A stretch of 64,000 nucleotides of DNA from Chryseobacterium cucumeris (GTDB lineage Bacteria; Bacteroidota; Bacteroidia; Flavobacteriales; Weeksellaceae): assembly GCF_016775705.1 (NCBI RefSeq), contig NZ_CP068760.1, positions 744,001 to 808,000 on the forward strand. Direction: 5' to 3'. Position 1 is the stretch's first letter. Each line of letters begins with the position of its first letter. The notes below the pieces were generated by a model. That model was not told the DNA's origin and searched no databases. It saw only the letters and a list, made by a program, of their open reading frames with translations. Shown piece after piece: positions 56,501 through 62,019 of the stretch. Made by a program: the position numbers and the translations under genes.

Positions 56501-56606
56501 CCAATATAAATTGTTCATTACCCTGATTGATGATACTATAAAAATCAAAAAAATTATTGATTGGTAAAAGCGGTTGCCTTGCAGCGTAGAAGGTACTTTC
56601 GTACAT
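53508..56606 (-). CDS. Class I lanthipeptide dehydratase (LanB)
   Basis: 1032 residues from ATG 56606; the frame extends to 56651, but those 15 residues overlap the end of the LanC gene. The N-terminal glutamylation domain begins Y-A-A-R-Q-P-L-L-P-I and contains R-A-S-T-R-A-T-P-F-G-L-F, a LanB hallmark. The C-terminal elimination (SpaB-C / thiopeptide-type) domain starts at about residue 755 with W-V-Y-F-K-V-Y-I and holds F-I-R-Y-A-D-P-K-R-H-L-R-I-R-L. LanB uses glutamyl-tRNA to dehydrate Ser and Thr in the precursor. A full-length single-chain enzyme is present, with no split. Confidence 0.95.
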   Translation of the reverse strand: MYESTFYAARQPLLPINNFFDFYSIINQGNEQFILDYLVKQFTENYQLEEGLYLASDILYNEVIKYKTVPSRLSDKERKRMVHSLTKYYIRASTRATPFGLFANFREGNFNSGECKNDSATEVLDYYPKLDMEVLFQIGEYISKIKGVKKYFILSNNTSLYKTKDDYRYIEYRFRKGMRTHHLVSIESDDLINFIIKISRKGIKYETLINKILDQYDVEQEDIEVYIDRLIDCKLLTTNLDVNITGRDYFDVLLAFLRDINSDTDDEILLLKNILQEIKSLLRKVNARQSNIEFYKKIYILLKEFLPNLPEKNLIQLDVVSPIKDYTLSSDLRHDLGNLLSVFSAFSKSYPPKHFQLEIFKRAFSERYEDRKVKLTEVLDEEIGIGYKSAVSTKDIYESKTTGKTKFTAFALKKYHEYLKNNSEQIEITDRDIKENFSDVINIETAEPGFTYLLNVYPGKEQPLFHVTSYSPAMTGLSGRFCGMHQGFYEKLHDLVDIIEARNNNYIYAEIVHLPQARVGNVIARPYFGEYEIPFLANSLLSENQKVYVNDLYIQMINNELYLFSEKLNKPIKPRLSNAHSYRRNGLPIYHFLCDMQFQNFDSQLIWDWGIVQDIQEYLPRVVYKGIIIQQAYWIIKGNNFSKLRKSKDFDQFKKNFAEIKSKLNVTDMVVFKESDNILYFDFSTDLGIELFQKYINQNDKQIILHECLLEITDDNSLPKYSKELVVPFIKKESKKNYPLKIRASSKDAITRTFIPGSEWVYFKVYIGDKFSNKFLVAIADYIEKKLVKKGLVEKWFFIRYADPKRHLRIRLNVKDPANISVVTTGISQIFNTYIKSGKVSGVVQDTYTRELERYKGKNIINSETFFYHDSKFVYNLYKSFSPINYNYLFLISYFTIEEYLDTLGMNHDKLRFLERNFNYFAKEFNYESDKLLRNSLHDELRRIKDITISKGLTPAIIEVINNSEVKNILLSIKNEIKDEYFNVLGSYIHMTVNRLFSEKQRFNEFRVYFFLYKKYQSIVAREVKSVSLYNN

Positions 56607-56626
56607 ATACAAAATAATTTTAAAAT

Positions 56627-57826
56627 TTAAATCAGTAAGGCTTCTCCCCATTTAATATCAGGATTAACAAGAGACAACAAAGTAAGTCCAACTCCGCTTA
56701 ATCCTTGCAAAAAACCAAAATCATTATAATGGTTTATTTGATTATTCCAAGCACAATGTCCTGTAATCAACTTATCATTATCTGTATTTAAAAGTTCAAG
56801 AGAAGCATTTTTCCAGTAATCAACGCAGTCTTTATACTTATTTCCTTCAGTTAAAATACTAAACTTATTAAAAATATGCATTATCCCCGATGAACCATGA
56901 CATACTGCAGCATCTCTTACAAAACCTTCCTGCAAGTCTTTCCGTAGAGCTGATTTTTCCATACATTGTAAAGCTTCTTGCTGAAACGAAGCATTCCCTA
57001 ATCTCTTCCCAACATCCCATAAGGCTGCTGCAACACCAAGATCACCATAACACCACCCCATGCGTGATCCTTTTGAATAGAAATCTGTTTTTTCTAAGGC
57101 AGGAATAGAAGATGGATAAAGTGAGTTTCTGTTATCCTTATATTTATAATCTATGATTGTTTGAGTTGTATCCTCAATTAATCTTTTCAGTATGTTATCA
57201 TTAGGATTTAACTCATATGCTTTTGACAGAACTGACACCACAGCCGGCTGGCCATGAGCAAGCCCGAAATTGATAAATTTATTTAGTTTTTGAGTATCCT
57301 CTAAACTAAAAAAAGGCCAATACATTTTTCCTTCAGGAGTATATTCCACAATAGAATGCAATTTAGAAATAATTCCTTTTGCATATTCATTTAAAGCTTT
57401 CTCATCAGTAAGGAAATAATGCAAAGCCCCAGTAGCACCATGAAGAAAATCAAAATTTCCCTTATCTAATTCATTAATAGCATAATTGAAAATAAGTTCA
57501 TCCAGATCTGATAATACATCGCCTGCTTCAAAATCTACAAACTCTTCTTGGTTAAAAAACTTCAGAAGCCATGCAAAACCTACTACTCCATTACTATATC
57601 TGATATCACCTCGTTTAAGCGCAACACTAATATTAGAAATAATTTCATCACTAAGTTTTTCTCCTCTTTCTAGGCTATCATTATCATTAAATTGCTTACT
57701 ATGATAATAATAAAACAAACCCAACCCACCAAGATCACCTAAAAGACCTGTTTTAAGATTTGCAACATCCATATATGAACTGGTTTTTGATTTAATCTTT
57801 TCCAGCTCTTCAAAAATAATATTCAT
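56627..57826 (-). CDS. Lanthionine synthetase C-like cyclase (LanC)
   Basis: 399 residues from ATG 57826. The frame extends to 57865, but that part overlaps the strong terminator hairpin at 57850-57878 and is not translated. The zinc site is recognised in G-W-C-Y-G-D-L-G-V-A and A-V-C-H-G-S-S-G-I. Other family motifs are F-G-L-A-H-G-Q-P-A-V and G-L-L-G-D-L-G-G-L-G near the N-terminus. LanC adds Cys thiols to dehydrated residues to form (methyl)lanthionine rings. It precedes LanB, with about 20 bases between the preferred ends. Confidence 0.94.
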   Translation of the reverse strand: MNIIFEELEKIKSKTSSYMDVANLKTGLLGDLGGLGLFYYYHSKQFNDNDSLERGEKLSDEIISNISVALKRGDIRYSNGVVGFAWLLKFFNQEEFVDFEAGDVLSDLDELIFNYAINELDKGNFDFLHGATGALHYFLTDEKALNEYAKGIISKLHSIVEYTPEGKMYWPFFSLEDTQKLNKFINFGLAHGQPAVVSVLSKAYELNPNDNILKRLIEDTTQTIIDYKYKDNRNSLYPSSIPALEKTDFYSKGSRMGWCYGDLGVAAALWDVGKRLGNASFQQEALQCMEKSALRKDLQEGFVRDAAVCHGSSGIMHIFNKFSILTEGNKYKDCVDYWKNASLELLNTDNDKLITGHCAWNNQINHYNDFGFLQGLSGVGLTLLSLVNPDIKWGEALLI

Positions 57827-57842
57827 ATAATTTATCTGGTCA

Positions 57843-57878
57843 CACAAAAAAGGATAACACTGCAATACTGTTATCCTT
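57843..57878 (-). terminator. Intrinsic terminator / attenuator between precursor genes and lanC
   Basis: A perfect 10-base-pair stem (57850-57859 with 57869-57878), 9-base loop and six T on the reverse strand. It lies between the second precursor stop (57908) and the LanC start (57826). Readthrough would feed lower expression of LanC, LanB and the exporter. Confidence 0.88.
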
Positions 57879-57907
57879 AATATGTTCTGTAGTTTTAAAT
57901 ACCGTTA

Positions 57908-58195
57908 TTAAGTTCTATTACATTCAGGAGATACATCCTGTGTGAGTTGACACCATCCTGATGCACAGTTATCACTCATTCCACAAAGATCACTATACTC
58001 TATAACACCACTACAAGGATCTGTTTCTACACCACAATAGCGAGAGCATTGATCTGTATTACAGTCCGAAGCTTTAGTGTATGGAACAGTGGTAGTATCA
58101 TCACCCCCGCCAATTACTTTTTGAGCTTCATCCATAGATAAATTAAGAATATCTTCTTTCTTAATTTCCAGTTTTGCGATTTTCTTTTTTTGCAT
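57908..58195 (-). CDS. Class I lanthipeptide precursor 2 (8 Cys)
   Basis: 95 residues. The leader K-K-K-I-A-K-L-E-I-K-K-E-D-I-L-N-L resembles the Bacteroidota lanthipeptide leader, and E-A-Q-K-V-I-G-G-G ends it with a double-Gly site at residues 29-31 for the C39 protease. The core (from about Asp32) is rich in Thr, Ser and Asp with eight Cys at 45, 50, 54, 61, 71, 77, 82 and 92. It is nearly identical to precursor 1 except near positions 55, 68, 74, 78-79, 81-82, 84 and 87. Trp81-Cys82 is absent from precursor 1. It is likely modified by the adjacent LanB/LanC and exported by the C39 ABC protein. Confidence 0.93.
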   Translation of the reverse strand: MQKKKIAKLEIKKEDILNLSMDEAQKVIGGGDDTTTVPYTKASDCNTDQCSRYCGVETDPCSGVIEYSDLCGMSDNCASGWCQLTQDVSPECNRT

Positions 58196-58242
58196 GTCTA
58201 AATGTTTGGTTAAGTTTTAATTTATACTAAAATTATCTTGTA

Positions 58243-58530
58243 TTATGTTCTGTTACACTCAGGAGAAACCTCTTGTGTCATTTGTCCTCCTCCCGTTCCA
58301 CAATTATCAGTCATTCCACAAAGATCCGTATATTCAATAACTCCACTACAAGGATCTGTTTCTACCTCACAATAGCGAGAGCATTGATCTGTGTTACAGT
58401 CCGAAGCTTTAGTGTATGGCACAGTGGTAGTATCATCACCTCCGCCAATTACTTTTTGAGCCTCATCCATAGATAAATTAAGAATATCTTCTTTCTTAAT
58501 TTCCAGTTTTGCAATTTTTTTCTTTTGCAT
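58243..58530 (-). CDS. Class I lanthipeptide precursor 1 (7 Cys)
   Basis: 95 residues, same leader as precursor 2 through residue 31 and same double-Gly cleavage site. The core has seven Cys (45, 50, 54, 61, 71, 77, 92). Positions 81-82 are Gly-Gly instead of Trp-Cys, and Glu55 replaces Gly. The two genes are near-identical at the 5' end, pointing to a recent tandem duplication. This is the first gene of the lanthipeptide operon. The large number of acidic residues in the core is unusual for a cationic antimicrobial and suggests another mode of action or target. Confidence 0.93.
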   Translation of the reverse strand: MQKKKIAKLEIKKEDILNLSMDEAQKVIGGGDDTTTVPYTKASDCNTDQCSRYCEVETDPCSGVIEYTDLCGMTDNCGTGGGQMTQEVSPECNRT

Positions 58531-58670
58531 AATAAGTTATGTATTTAATGACTAGATAAATATATAATTTTTTCAATATGCAGAGATATTTTTATATTTT
58601 TTTAACATTAAAATATTCAATACTAAGGGATATATTTTTACACTTATTAAAAAATATATTTAAGAATTAA
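58531..58670. other. AT-rich right end of the island, upstream of the precursor genes
   Basis: About 140 bases, extremely AT-rich, between precursor 1 and the right repeat. The promoter of the lanthipeptide operon should lie here on the reverse strand. A near match to the -7 element (TATATTTA) is visible around 58555-58563 but not an exact one. Confidence 0.4.
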
Positions 58671-58754
58671 TTTACTTTATTCCATCTTCAATTCCTAAAT
58701 TTGTCCTATGAATTATTTGGAAGCTTTAAGCAGAAGATATTCTGTAAAAAAATT
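58671..58754 (+). repeat. Right direct repeat: promoter and 5' end of the intact nitroreductase gene
   Basis: Mate of the left repeat at 50467-50553. The identical 28-base core is 58708-58735 and the shared TAAATTTG element lies at 58696-58703. Here the repeat runs on into a complete gene. Confidence 0.85.
58696..58703 (+). promoter_or_regulatory. -7 promoter element (TAAATTTG) of the nitroreductase gene
   Basis: An exact TAnnTTTG match ending 4 bases before the ATG at 58708, predicting a leaderless transcript. Duplicated at 50492-50499. Confidence 0.55.
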
Positions 58755-59334
58755 CAATCATCAGATTATTCCTCAGGAAACCCTTCACAACATTCTTGAG
58801 TCAGGAAAGCTGTCTGCCAGTTCGCTGGGACTTCAGCCTTATAAAATTGTGATTGTTGAAAGCGAGGAGATGAAACAGAAATTAATTCCCGCCTTTTATA
58901 ATCCATCTCAGATTTCCACCTGTTCCCATCTTATTGTTATTATCTCAAAAAAAATCATAGAAGAGAACTATATCCGGGGCTATTTTAATCATATTTCTGA
59001 AGTAAGGGATACTCCAATGGAAAAACTTGATTCTTTCAGAAACAGCATTAATCAGCATATTAACCAGAAAACACATGATGAAATTTTCAACTGGGCAGAA
59101 AAACAGTCTTATATAGTATTGGCCAATCTTATGTATGCCGCAGCTATTGAAAATATAGACTCCTGTCCTATGGAAGGTTTCCGCCAGGATCTTATAGAAG
59201 ACATTCTGAATGTCAATCCTGAAACAGAAAAAGTAACCGTTACCCTCGCTTTAGGTTACCGCTCCGAGGAAGATCACTTCCAGCACATGAAAAAAGTAAG
59301 AAAACCAAACGAAAAATTGTTTAAATTTATTTAA
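58708..59334 (+). CDS. Nitroreductase-family NAD(P)H-dependent oxidoreductase
   Basis: 208 residues. The N-terminus S-R-R-Y-S-V-K-K-F and S-A-S-S-L-G-L-Q-P-Y-K form the FMN-binding part of the NfsB-like nitroreductase fold. A-I-E-N-I-D-S-C-P-M-E-G-F and V-T-L-A-L-G-Y-R follow near the C-terminus. It reduces nitro groups or quinones using NAD(P)H. The first nine codons are duplicated at the left end of the lanthipeptide island, so this gene is the restored insertion target. nadB follows after 31 bases. Confidence 0.93.
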   Translation: MNYLEALSRRYSVKKFNHQIIPQETLHNILESGKLSASSLGLQPYKIVIVESEEMKQKLIPAFYNPSQISTCSHLIVIISKKIIEENYIRGYFNHISEVRDTPMEKLDSFRNSINQHINQKTHDEIFNWAEKQSYIVLANLMYAAAIENIDSCPMEGFRQDLIEDILNVNPETEKVTVTLALGYRSEEDHFQHMKKVRKPNEKLFKFI

Positions 59335-59365
59335 TATTTTAAACGATTGTACCTAAAGCCAGCAT

Positions 59366-60937
59366 ATGATAAAAGCGGATGTATTAGTAATCGGTTCCGG
59401 CATTTCCGGACTTTCCTATGCCATTAAAGTTTCTGAACAGCACCCTGATGCCAAAATTATTATTGTAACCAAGTCTGATGAAGACGAAAGCAATACCAAG
59501 TATGCACAAGGCGGTCTCGCCGTCGTTACAGATTTTCAGAATGACAATTTCCAAAAACATATAGACGATACCATGCGTGCCGGCGACGGTGAAAACAAAC
59601 GTGACGTCGTAGAAATGGTGGTAAGAGAAGCTCCCGCGAGATTCAATGAAATTGTAGAATGGGGAGCACAGTTCGACATGAAGAACGGTAAATTTGCTTT
59701 AGGAAGAGAAGGAGGCCATACTGAAAACAGGATCGTACATCATAAAGATATTACAGGTTTTGAAATCGAAAGAGCTTTATTGGAAACGGCCAATAACAGC
59801 CCGAATATCGAAATCCTGGATCATCATTACGTTATTGATATCATTACACAGCACCATGTTCCCGGAAAAGAACTTAACGAAGGAGACATCCACTGCTACG
59901 GTGCTTACATTCTGGATGAGAAGTCCAAAACCATCAAAAAAATTACTTCTAAAATAACGCTTGCTGCCACAGGAGGTGCAGGACATGTTTACAAAAACAC
60001 CACCAATCCTACGATTGCAACAGGGGACGGAATTGCTTTTGTTGCCCGTGCCAAAGGAAAGGTTTCCAATATGCAGTATTACCAGTTTCACCCAACAGCT
60101 CTCTACAGCAAAATGGATGGAATGTTGTTTTTGATTTCTGAAGCCGTTCGTGGAGACGGAGCAAAATTAAGAACCAAAAGGGGCGAAAAATTCATGCATA
60201 AATATGATGAACGTGAAGAATTAGCTTCCAGAGATATCGTTGCAAGAGCCATTGACGCTGAAATGAAAATTACCGGAGACGAATTTGTCGGCTTGGATTG
60301 CAAGGAAATGAACCATGAAAAATTCCTGGAACATTTCCCTAATATTTATAAAAAATGTAAAGATGAAGGAATTGATCCTTTCACTCAGCTGATTCCTGTT
60401 GTACCTGCCTGCCACTATTTAATGGGAGGTATCGAAGTAGACAGAGACGGACAATCCTCTATCAGAAATCTTTTTGCTGTGGGTGAATGTACCAACTCAG
60501 GACTACACGGTGCCAACAGGCTTGCTTCAAACTCTCTTCTTGAAGGTTTGGTTTTCGGGCATAATGCCGCAATGAAAACAGTAGAACTTCTGAATGAAAA
60601 CAGTTTCAACTTTGATGACCTGAAAGCCGTTCCGGAATGGAATGAAGAAGGAATGAAAATCATGGACGAAATGGTCATCGTAAGCTATCTCAGAAAGCAA
60701 CTTCAGGAAATGATGAGTGATCTGGTCGGAATCGTCAGAAGCAACAGACGTCTGAATATGGCATTACAGAAGCACCAGGAAATTGCCGCCGCAGTTGATG
60801 AAATATACCACTACTCTATTCTTTCCCCCCAATTATCGGAATTAAGAAACCTTACAACCGTTGCCCATCTCATCATTACCCAATCCATGGAAATGACGGA
60901 GAATAAAGGAGCATTTTATAATAAAGACTTAGCCTAA
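59366..60937 (+). CDS. nadB: L-aspartate oxidase
   Basis: 523 residues. The FAD-binding fold begins V-L-V-I-G-S-G-I-S-G-L-S-Y-A-I; Y-A-Q-G-G-L-A-V-V, H-T-E-N-R-I-V-H-H-K-D-I-T-G, Q-F-H-P-T-A-L and N-R-L-A-S-N-S-L-L-E-G-L-V-F-G are characteristic of NadB rather than succinate dehydrogenase. It oxidises L-aspartate to iminoaspartate, the first step of de novo NAD synthesis. nadC follows after 13 bases, an operon. nadA is not in the window. Confidence 0.95.
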   Translation: MIKADVLVIGSGISGLSYAIKVSEQHPDAKIIIVTKSDEDESNTKYAQGGLAVVTDFQNDNFQKHIDDTMRAGDGENKRDVVEMVVREAPARFNEIVEWGAQFDMKNGKFALGREGGHTENRIVHHKDITGFEIERALLETANNSPNIEILDHHYVIDIITQHHVPGKELNEGDIHCYGAYILDEKSKTIKKITSKITLAATGGAGHVYKNTTNPTIATGDGIAFVARAKGKVSNMQYYQFHPTALYSKMDGMLFLISEAVRGDGAKLRTKRGEKFMHKYDEREELASRDIVARAIDAEMKITGDEFVGLDCKEMNHEKFLEHFPNIYKKCKDEGIDPFTQLIPVVPACHYLMGGIEVDRDGQSSIRNLFAVGECTNSGLHGANRLASNSLLEGLVFGHNAAMKTVELLNENSFNFDDLKAVPEWNEEGMKIMDEMVIVSYLRKQLQEMMSDLVGIVRSNRRLNMALQKHQEIAAAVDEIYHYSILSPQLSELRNLTTVAHLIITQSMEMTENKGAFYNKDLA

Positions 60938-60950
60938 CAGAAATCACACA

Positions 60951-61811
60951 ATGAAAAGACCAGCATACGTAACAGATAAAGCATTAAAGACATTTATAAA
61001 AAACGCTCTTGAAGAAGATATTCAGGATGGAGACCACTCTACTCTTTCTACCATACCACAGGACCTTGTACAAAGTGCTAAACTTTTGGTAAAACAGGAC
61101 TGTATTCTTGCAGGCGTTGAGCTGGCAGAAATCATCTTTAAAACATTTGATAAGAATTTAAAAGTAGAGGTTTTCATTAAAGATGGAACTCCATGTAAAT
61201 TCGGAGATGTAGCGCTTATCGTTACGGGAAGTGCAAGATCTATCCTTTCCACAGAGAGATTTGTTCTTAACTGTATGCAGAGAATGAGTGGGATTGCAAC
61301 TCTTACTCATGAATGGGACTCAAGGTTAGTAGGGACCAAAACTAAACTTTTAGATACAAGAAAAACGACTCCCAATTTCAGAATGTGTGAAAAATGGGCA
61401 GTGGCTATTGGCGGCGGAACCAATCACAGGTATGGTCTTTATGACATGATCATGCTGAAGGACAATCATATTGATTACAACGGAAGCATTACCAATGCAG
61501 TAGCAATGGCAAAGGATTACGTTAAAAAGAATAAGAAAAAGTTAAAAATAGAGGTTGAAACAAGAAATCTTGAAGAGGTACAGGAAGCTATCAATGCTAA
61601 AGTTGACAGAATCATGTTAGACAATATGGATGTAAAAACGATGAAGGAGGCTGTAAAAATGATCAAAGGTTCTTGTGAATCTGAAGCATCAGGAGGAATT
61701 ACCCGCGATATGCTGAAAGAAATTGCCTCTACAGGTGTTACCTATATCTCTGTAGGGGCCCTTACCCACTCTGCTGAGAATATAGATTTGAGTCTCAAAG
61801 CAGTGAAATAG
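60951..61811 (+). CDS. nadC: Nicotinate-nucleotide pyrophosphorylase (carboxylating)
   Basis: 286 residues, the usual length. D-I-Q-D-G-D-H-S-T near the N-terminus, R-M-S-G-I-A-T, L-D-T-R-K-T-T-P-N-F-R and G-G-T-N-H-R-Y-G-L-Y-D-M-I-M-L-K-D-N-H are the QAPRTase substrate motifs. I-E-V-E-T-R and I-M-L-D-N-M follow in the barrel. It converts quinolinate and PRPP to nicotinate mononucleotide, two steps after NadB. Translation of both from one mRNA would coordinate NAD synthesis. Confidence 0.97.
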   Translation: MKRPAYVTDKALKTFIKNALEEDIQDGDHSTLSTIPQDLVQSAKLLVKQDCILAGVELAEIIFKTFDKNLKVEVFIKDGTPCKFGDVALIVTGSARSILSTERFVLNCMQRMSGIATLTHEWDSRLVGTKTKLLDTRKTTPNFRMCEKWAVAIGGGTNHRYGLYDMIMLKDNHIDYNGSITNAVAMAKDYVKKNKKKLKIEVETRNLEEVQEAINAKVDRIMLDNMDVKTMKEAVKMIKGSCESEASGGITRDMLKEIASTGVTYISVGALTHSAENIDLSLKAVK

Positions 61812-61970
61812 CGTTGAATTTTTAACAAAAACACCCCCAGTTTGTTAAAAATTCAATAACATGACTTTTTTCATACAAAAATTCAATTTTCAGCCACAAT
61901 ACTGATTTTTAACACTTTAACATTATTAAGACTTTTTAAAAATTAACATTGAGTTAATAATAGTTAAATT

Positions 61971-61978
61971 TAATTTTG
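61971..61978 (+). promoter_or_regulatory. Promoter of the TonB-dependent receptor gene (TTG, 19 bases, TAATTTTG)
   Basis: An exact -7 element with a TTG at 61949-61951, 19 bases upstream, the best-spaced -33/-7 pair in the window. The predicted leader is about 35 bases. No fixed operator was recognised. Confidence 0.65.
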
Positions 61979-62019
61979 CGAATTTTGCAGAAAATTAAAT
62001 CTAATTATTACTAACGATT

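Noticed and set aside
57827..57865. Longer LanC start at 57865
   Set aside because: Overlaps the perfect terminator hairpin; the extra residues do not fit the family.
50554..58670. Integrase or transposase for the lanthipeptide island
   Set aside because: All long frames are accounted for by biosynthesis, export, precursors and the nucleotidyltransferase; none resembles a recombinase.
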